Source of the DNA: Planotetraspora phitsanulokensis | GTDB lineage: Bacteria; Actinomycetota; Actinomycetes; Streptosporangiales; Streptosporangiaceae | Direction of reading: 5' to 3' | NCBI RefSeq assembly: GCF_016863295.1 | Contig: NZ_BOOP01000018.1 | Coordinates: forward strand, 205,396-269,395 | DNA length: 64,000 nt | In this document: positions 24,983 through 34,198 of the stretch, one piece after another | How positions within the stretch are numbered: position 1 is the first letter of the stretch | Layout of the letters: each line of letters opens with the position of its first letter | Made by a program: the position numbers and the translations under genes | Notes under the pieces: generated by a model | Database searches by the model: none | Told to the model about the DNA's origin: nothing | Seen by the model: only the letters and a program-made list of their open reading frames with translations

Positions 24983-26065
24983 TCACAGAGCCCGGGGCAG
25001 ACCGGAGAAAGCGGCGGGATTGCCCAGGACGGCGGTGCGCAGGCGAGCCCGATGGACCCCCGTGTCACCGTAGGCCGAAGCCAGCGACCACACCCGGGCG
25101 AGCCATAACCGCAGGTCGAGTTCCTCGGCGTACCCCACCGACCCGTACACGCGCAGCGCCGTCTCCGCGGCCCGTGTCGCGGCCTCGCCCGCGCTCGCCT
25201 TGGCTGCGCTGACCGCCCTGCCCAGCCCCGTCGGCTCGACCGCACCACGTGCCGCCCGATCCACGACCGCCGCTGCCGCGTAGACAAGGGGCGCGGCGAG
25301 GTCGATCGCGGTCGCGACGTCGGCGAGCCGCCGCTTGACCGCCTGGAAGGCGGGGACCGGCATGCCGAACTGCCTCCTGCTTCCGGCGTGTTCGACGGAC
25401 ACCTCCAGCACGTGCCTGGCCAGTCCCACCAACTGCGCGGCCACCGCCACGGTCGCCCCCGCCACCGCGGGCGCGGCCATGGCCGTGGCCGTCAGAGGAA
25501 GACGACGAGCCGTCAGGGGCAAGGCCGTCCCCGCTGGGCCGAGCTCTTCGCCGACGGCCACGCTGAACAGGCGGCGCACGGGATCGGCCCCGGCCTGGGG
25601 CGTCAGCCGCACCTCTGCCGTGGGGACGACCTCCGTCTCGCCGTGCCGTTCCACGACGAGCAGGTCGGCGAGGTCGGCGTCCGGCGCGTGGACCTGGTCA
25701 CCGAGGCGGGCGGACACGCACAGCTTCCCGGCGGCCAGCTGGACGAGCAGGTCCTCGTCCCGAACGAGCAGTGGAGCCACGACAGCCGTCTCGACGACCG
25801 GGCCGGGCAGCGCAGCCCGGCCGGTCTCCTCGAACGCCAGAACGGAGGCGGCGAGCCCGCGGCCAAGGCCCTGGTGCTCCTCCGGCACGAGCACTCCGAA
25901 GAACCCCATGTCCGCGAGTTGCGGCCACGCGGGGAGCCGCTCGTCCCTTCGCACGGCCTGGCCGGCTTCCCGTACGGCTCCCGCGGGACAGTTCTCCGCG
26001 AGCACCTCCCGCACCGCGTACGCGAACGCGAGCTGGTCGTCGGGGAAGGGGAAGTTCGTCTCCAC
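24983..26065 (-). CDS. Acyl-CoA dehydrogenase family protein
   Basis: 360-residue flavoprotein of the acyl-CoA dehydrogenase fold: helical N-domain with GFFGVLVPEEHQGLGRG, a middle beta-domain, and a C-terminal helical domain with SRRQFGMPVPAFQAVKRRLADV and LRVYGSVGYAEELDLRLWLARV. Similar short, divergent members occur as subunits of heteromeric steroid or short-chain acyl-CoA dehydrogenases in actinobacteria. No partner subunit is adjacent. GTG start immediately after CGGAGT. Catalytic base not confidently assigned. Confidence 0.85.
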   Translation of the reverse strand: METNFPFPDDQLAFAYAVREVLAENCPAGAVREAGQAVRRDERLPAWPQLADMGFFGVLVPEEHQGLGRGLAASVLAFEETGRAALPGPVVETAVVAPLLVRDEDLLVQLAAGKLCVSARLGDQVHAPDADLADLLVVERHGETEVVPTAEVRLTPQAGADPVRRLFSVAVGEELGPAGTALPLTARRLPLTATAMAAPAVAGATVAVAAQLVGLARHVLEVSVEHAGSRRQFGMPVPAFQAVKRRLADVATAIDLAAPLVYAAAAVVDRAARGAVEPTGLGRAVSAAKASAGEAATRAAETALRVYGSVGYAEELDLRLWLARVWSLASAYGDTGVHRARLRTAVLGNPAAFSGLPRAL

Positions 26066-26213
26066 ACTCCGACATGTACGGCGTCACCGGGGGACGCGCC
26101 ATGGCGAAGGCTGCCAAGGCTGCACTGAGAGCCGGACAGTGATCCTCATTTGCGGATAAATCGGCATCAGTGTGCGCGGCGCCCGGGGGCCGAGGCCTGT
26201 CGTCACAGCCGGA

Positions 26214-27107
26214 TCAGTCGTTGAAGTAATGGCCTTCTTCGAGGTCGGGGATGAGCTCGGAGTGCACGGGATGCCAACCCAGCTGCTTCCGGGTCAAGGC
26301 GCTGGAGGCCGGAGTGTCCATCGAGACGACGGCGCCGAGCCAGCCGAAGTGGCCGTCCGCCTCCTCACGGGAGACCGCGGTCACCGGCAGGTTCAGATGC
26401 CGGCCGATGACGTCGGCGACGGCACGGATCGGCACGCCCTCTTCGCCGATCCCGTGCAGTCGGGTGCCTGCGGGCGCCGTCTCCAAGGCCAGCCGGAACA
26501 GATGCGCGGCATCGAGCCGGTGGACGGCGGGCCACCGGTTGGAACCGTCGCCCACATAGGCAGAGACGCCCTTCGCGCGGGCGATGTCGACGAGGCGCGG
26601 GACGAAACCGTGATCACCCTCGCCGTGCACCGTCGGCGGGAGCCGCACCACAGAGACGCGCACGCCACGCGCGGCCAACGGCAGCGCCGCCACCTCCGAC
26701 ATCCGGGGCGCGGCAAGCGGTGCGGAATCAGGCACGTCCTCCTCGGTCGCGAGACGGCCCGCCGTGAGACCGGCGGTCCCGGCGGCCACGACGAGGGGGC
26801 GATCCGATCCCGCCAGCGCCTCGCCGAGGGTCTCGATGGCGCGCCGATCCGTCTGGGCGGCGGCCGCGAAGTCGGAGAAGTCGTGGATGAACGCAGTGTG
26901 GATCACTCCGTCCGACCCGGCCGCCGCGCCGCGCAGACCGTCGAGGTCGTCGAGGGCACCGCGGTGCACCTCGGCCCCGGCGGTCGTCAGCGACACGGCC
27001 GCCGTGTCCGAGCGGGCAAGACCGACAACCTGATGTCCGGCATCGATGAGTTCGCGAACGACGGCGGAACCGATGAAGCCGGTTGCGCCGGTGACGAATA
27101 CACGCAT
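26214..27107 (-). CDS. NAD-dependent epimerase/dehydratase-like SDR
   Basis: 297 residues, extended-type Rossmann protein with the cofactor loop TGATGFIGSAVV at residues 6-17. Segments PRMSEVAALPLAARGVRVSVVRLPPTVHGEGDHGF and RWPAVHRLDAAHLFRLALE are typical of the SDR group often annotated as NAD-dependent epimerase. The canonical YxxxK is replaced around PRMSE, so catalytic activity is uncertain. The ATG at 27107 has GGGAG 7 nt upstream. Divergent from a LysR regulator that probably controls it. Confidence 0.85.
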   Translation of the reverse strand: MRVFVTGATGFIGSAVVRELIDAGHQVVGLARSDTAAVSLTTAGAEVHRGALDDLDGLRGAAAGSDGVIHTAFIHDFSDFAAAAQTDRRAIETLGEALAGSDRPLVVAAGTAGLTAGRLATEEDVPDSAPLAAPRMSEVAALPLAARGVRVSVVRLPPTVHGEGDHGFVPRLVDIARAKGVSAYVGDGSNRWPAVHRLDAAHLFRLALETAPAGTRLHGIGEEGVPIRAVADVIGRHLNLPVTAVSREEADGHFGWLGAVVSMDTPASSALTRKQLGWHPVHSELIPDLEEGHYFND

Positions 27108-27306
27108 GGTGGACTCCCTTAGGTGAAAGCGTGACCCGGCCCCGGGCTGTGTGGAGGGACGCCCGGAGCGGTGCTTCCATCGTCGGAGCGGGGAGTGGCC
27201 CGCGTCCAAGGCTTGTTCCGCACCGGGCAATGCGATTCAGGCATCACTCCAGGTCAGCGAGGTCTTTCCGGAGCTGACGGCTCCTGTCGCGGACTACGCT
27301 TCAGAC

Positions 27307-28239
27307 ATGTCCGACTCGGTTTCTTCCGCTGACCTCGATCTGCGGCTGGTGCGGTACTTCACGGTGGTCGCCGAGCACCGGCACTTCGGCCGCGCCGCCG
27401 AGGCCCTCCACGTCACCCAGCCGTCCCTGAGCCGTCAGATCCGCCGCCTCGAACAACAACTGGGCGCCCGGCTGCTCGACCGCACCCCGCAGGGCAGCCG
27501 GCTCACCGAGGCCGGGGACGTCTTCCTGCCCCGCGCGAAGGCGCTGCTGCGCTCCGCCGCTCAGGCCGCGGCCCACACCCGGGCCGCGGCCGAGCCCAAT
27601 CGGATCGCCATCGGCTACACGACGGGGATCATCGTCACCCCGGCGGCGCGCGAGCTGCGTCACCGGCACCCGGGCGCCGACGTGCACACCCTGTTCCTGG
27701 ACTGGAACGATCGGCGCGAGGCGCTGCTCGATCACCGTGTGGACGCGGTGGTGACCCGGCTGCCGATCGACACGGGGCAGCTGGACGTGACGATCCTCTA
27801 TGCCGAACCCCGGGTGCTGCTGGTCCCCCTCGACCACCGCCTGGCCGGCAAGGAATCCGTCACCCTCGACGACATCGCCGGCGAACCCCTGCCCCGGTTG
27901 CCCGACCCGGCCTGGAACGCCTTCTGGCGTATCGACCCCCGGCCCGACGGAAGCTCGGCACCCGACGGTCCCCTCGTCGAGGCCGTCGAGGACAAGTTCG
28001 AACTCGTCGCCGCCGGGCAGGCCGTGGCGATCGTCCCGGCCCTCCGCGCCGGCAGCCACCGCCCGGACCTCACCATGATCCCCCTTGACGACGTCGAGCC
28101 CAGTCACGTCGTGCTGGCGACCCGCGCCGGCGGCCACAGCCGCCTGGTGGCGGCCTTCCGCAAATACGCCCAGTCCCACCTCACCGGTCCCGGCTCCGCC
28201 GAACCAGCTCGCATCCCTCCCGCACGATCCGAGGAATGA
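27307..28239 (+). CDS. LysR-family transcriptional regulator
   Basis: 310 residues: HTH about 8-68 (YFTVVAEHRHFGRAAEALHVTQPSLSRQIRRLEQQLGARLLDR) and a substrate-binding-like effector domain. TACGCT (27295-27300) ends 6 nt before the ATG with no SD, so probably leaderless. Divergent from the SDR gene across about 200 bp. Confidence 0.9.
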   Translation: MSDSVSSADLDLRLVRYFTVVAEHRHFGRAAEALHVTQPSLSRQIRRLEQQLGARLLDRTPQGSRLTEAGDVFLPRAKALLRSAAQAAAHTRAAAEPNRIAIGYTTGIIVTPAARELRHRHPGADVHTLFLDWNDRREALLDHRVDAVVTRLPIDTGQLDVTILYAEPRVLLVPLDHRLAGKESVTLDDIAGEPLPRLPDPAWNAFWRIDPRPDGSSAPDGPLVEAVEDKFELVAAGQAVAIVPALRAGSHRPDLTMIPLDDVEPSHVVLATRAGGHSRLVAAFRKYAQSHLTGPGSAEPARIPPARSEE

Positions 28240-28361
28240 CCGCCGCCGTCCTGGCCGTCCCGGAGCGCCGCGCGACGCCGCACAGGTTTCCGCGGAATTA
28301 TCGACACCGTGTTGAGTCTTGTAGGCGAGTACTGAGACGCACATCAGAGGGAGACGACACC

Positions 28362-28775
28362 ATGTCAGCGATCTACACCGCGGTCGGCACCGCCACCGGC
28401 CGCGAGGGCCGCGCCCGCACCAACGACGGCAAGCTCGACCTGCGGCTGTCCCGGCCCGTCGAGATGGGCGGAGACGGCGAGGGCACCAACCCCGAGCAGT
28501 TGTTCGCCATGGGCTACTCCGCCTGTTTCGCCAGCGCACTTTCGCTCGTCGCCAAGCGGATGAAGGTGGACGCCTCCGACGCGTCCGTGACCGCCGAGGT
28601 GAGCCTCCTTCCTCAGGAAGGCGGCCGGTACGGCCTCGGAGTGGTGCTCCGGGTCGAACTGCCCGACGAGCTTCAGGGCGAGGTGGGCACCAAGCTCGTC
28701 GAGACGGCCCACCAGGTCTGCCCCTACTCCAACGCCACGCGCGGCAACATCCCCGTCGATCTCGTCATCGAATAA
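28362..28775 (+). CDS. ohr: Organic hydroperoxide resistance protein (Ohr)
   Basis: 137-residue OsmC/Ohr family thiol peroxidase. The two active-site cysteines are Cys55 (GYSACFASAL) and Cys120 (HQVCPYSNATRGN), with the conserved EMGG loop near residue 34. It reduces organic hydroperoxides with lipoylated partners. The ATG at 28362 has GGGAG 8 nt upstream. No OhrR-type MarR regulator is adjacent, which is unusual for actinomycetes. Confidence 0.92.
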   Translation: MSAIYTAVGTATGREGRARTNDGKLDLRLSRPVEMGGDGEGTNPEQLFAMGYSACFASALSLVAKRMKVDASDASVTAEVSLLPQEGGRYGLGVVLRVELPDELQGEVGTKLVETAHQVCPYSNATRGNIPVDLVIE

Positions 28776-28892
28776 ACGCGGAACCGCTTGCGATCACGGC
28801 CATCCGGCGTCACATTTCCTGTGAACGTTCAAGCATTGCGCCGCGTCCTACTCGTACACAAGGAACGAGTGTGAAGGGGGTGACCGCCGGCC

Positions 28893-31499
28893 GTGGATTC
28901 GCGGGTGGTCACTGTGGGCCGCGCCGACATCCTGAACAAAGTGGTCTCCGCCCTTTCGGAGACGCCCCGGATGGTCCTCATCGGAGGCGAGCCGGGCATC
29001 GGGAAGACGCACCTCCTGGGCGAGGTGATCGAGCGGCTTCCTGACTTCCGCGTGCTGCGCGGCCAGGCCCGGGAGCTCGACGGAGGTCTGGCCTACGCGC
29101 CGCTCGCGGGGGCGTTCGCGACGCTGGCCGAGGATGCGCCGGGCGGGCTCGCCGAGCTGTACGGCGCGATCGACGAGGCGGCGCTCGGCCACTCCCCCGT
29201 GGCCCCCGCCGTGCTCGCCGCCCAGCTGCTCGAATCTCTGCCGGGGCGCACGCTGGTCGCCATCGACGATCTTCACCTCGCCGACGCGGACACGCTCAGC
29301 GTGCTGCGCTGGCTTCCGCGCCGCGTCCCGCGCGTGGCCATCCTGGGGACGGCACGCCGGCCCCCGGCCCTCGACGTGGACCTGGCCATCCGGCTTGAGC
29401 CGCTGTCGATGCCGGAGGTGGCCGGGCTCGTCACCACCCTGCTCGGCCGTACGCCCAGCGAGACGATCGTCAGGCGCGTGCACATGATCAGCCGGGGCAA
29501 CCCGTGGTTCGCCCAGGAGGCGGTGCTGAGCCTGGTCCAGGGCGGCGCCGTGTGGTCGGCCGATCCGGACGCCCGGCGGGGCGCCATCCTGCGCCGCCTG
29601 TTCCAGCGCGACCAGGGCGGCCGGACGCTGGCGAAGGTGCTCGCCGCGTTGTCGCGGACGCGGGAGAGCACCGACCTCGAACCTCTCGCCGAACTCGCCG
29701 GCCTCGGCGCCCGCGAGGCGGAGCACGCCTTCGACGGCCTCGTCCGCGACGGCGTCGTCACGCGCACGGCCGAGGGTTACGGCCTGGCCCACCCGCTCGT
29801 GGCCCAGGCCCTGTACGACGACCTCGGAGTGACCGAACGGCGCAGGGTGCACACCCGGATCGCCGAGTGGCTGCAGCGGGAGGGCCTGACGGGGACGCGG
29901 CGCGTCCTCGAATGGGCGGCGCACGTCGCCGAAGGCGGCTCCCCCGACGAGGCGCTCACCGCGATGATGCGCGCCGCCAAGCTCACCCGCTGGACGGCGC
30001 CGCTGTCGGCCGCCCACTGGTACGGGAGGGCGGCGGAGATCGCCGACGACAAGGGCGACCTGCTGGCCAGGCAGGCGATGTCGTACTGGAAGGGCTCCCA
30101 GCCCGCGCTGGCGCTGAACTCGGGACAGCGCGCGCTCGCCGTGCTGCACCCCGGGCGCAGGCACACGCGCACGGCCTGCACCGCCGTCGCGGCCGCCCAC
30201 GCGATGGGGTGGTACGAAGTGGCGCTGGCCGTGGCCGCACGGCAGCTTCCCCACGCCGACGACCCGACGGCGCTGCTCGCGCAGCAGGCACTGATCAAGG
30301 CCGAGCTGGGCCATCCGGACGCCGACCTGGCCCGGCGCGCGCAGGAGGGCCTGCCCGACTGCCCGCCCGAGGATCGCGTCATCGCCGCCGGCTCGCTCGC
30401 CATCCGGGCGGTGATCCAGGGCGACTGGGCGGCGACCCGGCAGTCCGTCGACGACCTCCTCGGATACTCCGCGGCCCTGCCGCCCGGTGCTCGGCTGGCG
30501 GCCCTGGAGTCCGCCGCCCACGTGATGTCCGTGGCCGGGCTGCGCTCGCGGACCGTCGAGCTGCTCGACCAGGCCGAGCAGATCCACCGGGGCCTGGGCT
30601 GGCACGACATCGCCGGCCAGTACGTGCGGACCATGGCGGTGACGCGGCGGCTCAGCGGCGAATGGGACCAGGCGCTCGACGACATCGCCGCCGGTGCGGG
30701 CGCGATGGCGGAGGCCGGGCTGCTGGAGAACCTCGGGCTGCTGCGGAACATCCAGCTCGACATCCTCCTCGACCAGGGCAAGCCCGACGAGGCGGAGGCC
30801 GTACTGGCCGAACCTCCGCCCGAGTGCCCCATGCAGACAGGCCTGCGGAGCACGTCGCGGGCCAGGCTCGCGCTGCTGCGCGGCGACTGGGCCACGGCGC
30901 GGCGCGAGTTGGAGGACGCCGTCGGATGCGGCATCCCCGACGTGCTTCACCGGGCTCTGGCCGTACAGGTGCTGCTGCATCTGTCGTCGGGCGACGAGGC
31001 GTCGGCGCGCGGAGCCGCCGCGCGGCTCGCGGAACACGCGACCACCGGGACGCCGCGCGCGCAGCTCGCCGCGGACCTGGCGATGGGCCGCGCGTTCGGC
31101 GACCGGGCCCGGGCCGACGCCGCGCTGGAGAAGGCCCGGGCGGACGGCCTGCCGTTCGAGGAGGCGCAGGCCCGGTTCGTCCTCGGTGTGCTCGGGGACC
31201 ACATTCAGCTGACCCGGGCTCACTCGATCTTCGTCAGACTGGGCGCGACGCCGTGGCAGCGGGCGGCGGAGCGCCGCATGCGCGAGGCCGGGCTCGCCCC
31301 GGCGGCCGACAGCGGTCTGACCCCGAGCGAGCGCCGTGTGATCGCGTTGGTCGCCGATGGTCTCAGCAATCCGCAGATCGCCGAGGAACTGCACTACAGC
31401 CGGAAGACCGTGGAGGTCTACCTCACCCGCGTCTACGCGAAGACCGGCCTGCGCTCCCGCGTTGAGCTCGCACTCGCCGTGGAGCGTGGGGAGCTTTAG
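28893..31499 (+). CDS. LuxR-family ATP-binding regulator (LAL type)
   Basis: 868 residues. AAA/STAND-type ATPase at the N-terminus with Walker A GGEPGIGKT (31-39) and Walker B TLVAIDDLHLAD (about 120-131), a long TPR-like helical middle, and a C-terminal LuxR HTH (about 805-865, LTPSERRVIALVADGLSNPQIAEELHYSRKTVEVYLTRVYAKTG). Large ATP-binding LuxR proteins act as activators, often of secondary metabolism or sugar use. GTG start; AAGGGGGTG lies about 13 nt upstream, longer than ideal. The MBL-fold gene follows after 48 bp and may be a target or operon partner. Confidence 0.9.
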   Translation: MDSRVVTVGRADILNKVVSALSETPRMVLIGGEPGIGKTHLLGEVIERLPDFRVLRGQARELDGGLAYAPLAGAFATLAEDAPGGLAELYGAIDEAALGHSPVAPAVLAAQLLESLPGRTLVAIDDLHLADADTLSVLRWLPRRVPRVAILGTARRPPALDVDLAIRLEPLSMPEVAGLVTTLLGRTPSETIVRRVHMISRGNPWFAQEAVLSLVQGGAVWSADPDARRGAILRRLFQRDQGGRTLAKVLAALSRTRESTDLEPLAELAGLGAREAEHAFDGLVRDGVVTRTAEGYGLAHPLVAQALYDDLGVTERRRVHTRIAEWLQREGLTGTRRVLEWAAHVAEGGSPDEALTAMMRAAKLTRWTAPLSAAHWYGRAAEIADDKGDLLARQAMSYWKGSQPALALNSGQRALAVLHPGRRHTRTACTAVAAAHAMGWYEVALAVAARQLPHADDPTALLAQQALIKAELGHPDADLARRAQEGLPDCPPEDRVIAAGSLAIRAVIQGDWAATRQSVDDLLGYSAALPPGARLAALESAAHVMSVAGLRSRTVELLDQAEQIHRGLGWHDIAGQYVRTMAVTRRLSGEWDQALDDIAAGAGAMAEAGLLENLGLLRNIQLDILLDQGKPDEAEAVLAEPPPECPMQTGLRSTSRARLALLRGDWATARRELEDAVGCGIPDVLHRALAVQVLLHLSSGDEASARGAAARLAEHATTGTPRAQLAADLAMGRAFGDRARADAALEKARADGLPFEEAQARFVLGVLGDHIQLTRAHSIFVRLGATPWQRAAERRMREAGLAPAADSGLTPSERRVIALVADGLSNPQIAEELHYSRKTVEVYLTRVYAKTGLRSRVELALAVERGEL

Positions 31500-31547
31500 G
31501 GACCTCCCTACTGCCGTGGGAAGCGGACGACCACGAGTATCGAGGAC

Positions 31548-32870
31548 ATGACTTCGCCGATCCTCGAATACGCCGACAAGGTCTGGCGTGGGGTGGTGCG
31601 CGCCGACGAGGTTCCCCTCGGCGTCCTGCGCGCCGCCGGCGCCCAGGAAGTGACGCAGGGCGTGGCGATGTGGCCGGCGTTCGGCAACGTGTACGCGATC
31701 CGGGGCGATGAGGGCCTGGCGCTGTTCGACACGGGCAACGCCGTCGACGCCCCGGCCATGTACCAGGCGATCAGGCAGTGGTCGGACCGGCCCATCAAGT
31801 ACGCGATCTTCTCGCACGGCCACATGGACCACGTCGCGGGCACCGAGGCCTTCGACGAGGAGGACGGGCCGCGGCCCATCGTCGTCGCCCACGAGGGCAT
31901 CGCGAGACGGTTCGCCCGGTACGGCAGGACGGCCGGCTACAACTCGGTGATCGACCAGCGCCAGTTCGGCTTCATCCGGATGAGCTGGCCGACCAACTAC
32001 CGGGTGCCCGACCTGACCTACCAGAACCGGATGAACCTGTCGCTGGGGGACGTCACCTTCCAGTTGCGGCACGCTCGCGGCGAGACCGACGACGCGACCT
32101 GGGCCTTCCTGCCCGAACGCGGCGTCCTGCTGACCGGCGACCTGTTCGTGTGGGTGGCGCCCAGCGCGGGCGGCCCGCAGAAGGTGCAGCGCTACCCCGA
32201 CGAGTGGGCCGTCGCGCTGCGAAAGATGGCCACCATGAACGCCGAACTGCTGCTCCCCGGGCACGGACTGCCGATCGCGGGAGCCGACCGGGTGCGGCAG
32301 GCACTCGTCGACACCGCCGACTACCTGGACAGCCTGGTCGAGCAGACGCTCGACCTGATGAACGCGGGCGTCCGCCTGGACGAGATCCTGCACACCGTCG
32401 AGCCGCCGCGGGAGCTCGCCGACCGGGTCTACCTCAAGCCGTTCTACGACGAGCCCGAGTTCATCGTCCGCAACATCTGGCGCCTGCACGGAGGGTGGCA
32501 CGACGGGAACCCCGCCCACCTCAAGCCCGCGCCGGACGCGGTGTTCGCCAGGGCCGTCGCCGAGCTCGCCTCAGGCGCGGCCTCGCTCGCGGGGCGGGCC
32601 ATCGTGGCGGCGGCCGACGGTGATCTGCGGCTCGCGTGCCAACTCGCGGAGCTCGCGGCGCAGGCCGACCCCGATGACCACAAGGTGCACGAGATCAGGG
32701 CGCGCGTCTACGCCCTTCGCGTGCAGGAGGAGACGGGAGCGCTGGCCCGCGGCATCTTCGCCTGGGCAGCGGCCGAGTCCCGTAGCAAGATCACTGGCCT
32801 GGACATCCTCGACGTGTATCACGAGGTGGCCGGCGGCCAGATGTGGTGGATACCGGGCACCGCCCGGTGA
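31548..32870 (+). CDS. Metallo-beta-lactamase-fold alkylsulfatase-like hydrolase
   Basis: 440 residues. MBL-fold N-terminal domain with the zinc motif SHGHMDHV (His90, His92, Asp94, His95), later ligands LLTGDLF and LLPGHGLP, and a C-terminal helical region resembling the alkylsulfatase dimerisation domain (EILHTVEPP, YDEPEFIVRNIWRLHGGWHDGNPAHLKP). Class III alkylsulfatases usually carry an additional SCP2-like domain, which is absent. GAGG precedes the ATG. A sulfatase is likely, but the substrate is unproven. Confidence 0.82.
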   Translation: MTSPILEYADKVWRGVVRADEVPLGVLRAAGAQEVTQGVAMWPAFGNVYAIRGDEGLALFDTGNAVDAPAMYQAIRQWSDRPIKYAIFSHGHMDHVAGTEAFDEEDGPRPIVVAHEGIARRFARYGRTAGYNSVIDQRQFGFIRMSWPTNYRVPDLTYQNRMNLSLGDVTFQLRHARGETDDATWAFLPERGVLLTGDLFVWVAPSAGGPQKVQRYPDEWAVALRKMATMNAELLLPGHGLPIAGADRVRQALVDTADYLDSLVEQTLDLMNAGVRLDEILHTVEPPRELADRVYLKPFYDEPEFIVRNIWRLHGGWHDGNPAHLKPAPDAVFARAVAELASGAASLAGRAIVAAADGDLRLACQLAELAAQADPDDHKVHEIRARVYALRVQEETGALARGIFAWAAAESRSKITGLDILDVYHEVAGGQMWWIPGTAR

Positions 32871-32990
32871 CCCTGCCCGGCGGGCGTGCGGAGGGGTCAC
32901 GCCCGCCCCGCAGGTCCCCTCCAGCCGTGGGGCGCGCCTTTCACGAACCTGCGCATGATCACGCCGAGGTGGGGGCGGTAGCCTCGTGTC

Positions 32991-33815
32991 GTGTTGGATC
33001 TGATCACGGCGACGAGATACGTCACTCCCCTACGTGAGGGCGGCTCACTCCCCGGCGTACTCGAAGCCGACGACCTCGGCACATATGTCGTGAAATTCCG
33101 GGGTGCAGGCCAGGGCCGTCGCGTCCTCGTCGCCGAGATCATCTGCGCCGAGCTGGCACGACGGCTCGGTTTCCTCACTCCCGAGCTCAAGGTGATCGAC
33201 CTCGATCCTCAGCTCGGCGTGCGCGAGCCCGACGAGGAGATCCAGGATCTACTCACCGCCAGCGCCGGCCACAACCTCGCGGTGGACTTCCTCCCCGGCG
33301 CACTCGGTTTCGACCCCCTCGCCTGGGAACCCGACGCCGCCTTCGCCTCGCGGCTGTTGTGGTTCGACGCCCTGATCCACAACGTCGACCGCAGCTGGCG
33401 CAACCCCAACCTGCTGGTCTGGCACGGCGACGTGTGGCTGATCGACCATGGCGCCGCCCTGTGGTTCCACCACAACTGGCCGACCGCCGATCCCCAGCGG
33501 CGCTACGACGCGAACGACCACGTGCTCGCGCCCTTCGCGACCGAGCTCGCCGCGGCGGACGCCGATCTCAGCGCCCTCGTCACCCGCGAACTGCTCGACG
33601 AGGTCATCGGGCTGGTCCCCGACGAATGGCTCGACGACGAGCCCGGCTTCGCCGACGCCTCCGCCGTACGGCAGGCCTACGGCGACCACCTGTTCGCCCG
33701 GGCGCAGGGCCCGAGAGGGTGGCTGCCCGACCTCACGGCGTCCCCGCCGGTGCCACGGCGTCAGGAGAGCACCATCGGCGGTTTCTGGCGCGCGACGCGA
33801 GGAGGACGGGGATGA
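32991..33815 (+). CDS. HipA-like (HipA_2 type) protein kinase
   Basis: 274 residues of a compact HipA-related kinase. Kinase landmarks are intact: Lys35 (YVVKFRG), Glu49 in helix C (VAEIICAEL), catalytic Asp133 with Asn138 (HNVDRSWRNPN, same D-x4-N spacing as HipA) and metal-binding Asp152 (LIDHG). The N-terminal HipA subdomain is absent. TAGCCT stands 6 nt before the GTG, so probably leaderless. The stop overlaps the ATG of a DUF3037 gene (ATGA). No HipB-type HTH gene is adjacent. Confidence 0.83.
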   Translation: MLDLITATRYVTPLREGGSLPGVLEADDLGTYVVKFRGAGQGRRVLVAEIICAELARRLGFLTPELKVIDLDPQLGVREPDEEIQDLLTASAGHNLAVDFLPGALGFDPLAWEPDAAFASRLLWFDALIHNVDRSWRNPNLLVWHGDVWLIDHGAALWFHHNWPTADPQRRYDANDHVLAPFATELAAADADLSALVTRELLDEVIGLVPDEWLDDEPGFADASAVRQAYGDHLFARAQGPRGWLPDLTASPPVPRRQESTIGGFWRATRGGRG

Positions 33816-34198
33816 GCCGCGACGTCTACGAATACGCCGTGATCCGCGTGATGCCCAGCGTCGAGCGCGGGGAGCTGGTCAACGCCGGAGTGATCGTCTA
33901 CTGCCAGCCGCGCGGGTATCTCTGCGCCCGCGTCGAGCTCGACGAGGCCCGGCTGCTCTCCCTCTGCGCCACCGTCGACCTCGCCGGCGTACGGCATGCG
34001 CTCGCGGCCTACGAGATCGCCTGCGGCGACGAGGCGGGGCCCCTGCGCAAGGAGTCGCTCGGCAGCCGGTTCCGGTGGCTCACCGCGCCCAAGAGCACGA
34101 TCGTGCAGACGGGCCCGGTGCACGCCGGGCTGACCGAGGACCCCGCGGCCGAGCTCGACCACCTCATGGGCCGGCTGGTCAGAACAGCACGGACATGA
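33812..34198 (+). CDS. DUF3037 protein, partner of HipA-like kinase
   Basis: 128 residues with the DUF3037 pattern YEYAVIRVMPSVERGELVNAGVIVYC near the N-terminus. GGAGGA precedes the ATG, which overlaps the kinase stop, so translation is coupled. The biochemical role is unknown. It could be the substrate, inhibitor or scaffold of the kinase. The 3' end overlaps the convergent GNAT gene by 20 bp. Confidence 0.85.
   Translation: MSRDVYEYAVIRVMPSVERGELVNAGVIVYCQPRGYLCARVELDEARLLSLCATVDLAGVRHALAAYEIACGDEAGPLRKESLGSRFRWLTAPKSTIVQTGPVHAGLTEDPAAELDHLMGRLVRTART

Noticed and set aside
26101..26142. 13-codon frame MAKAAKAALRAGQ
   Set aside because: No SD, too short to support, and no neighbour that suggests a leader peptide.
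28848..32519. Open frame of about 1220 codons on the minus strand, opposite the LAL and MBL genes
   Set aside because: It is antisense to two genes with clear domains and has Arg/Gly/Val-rich composition typical of high-GC shadow frames.
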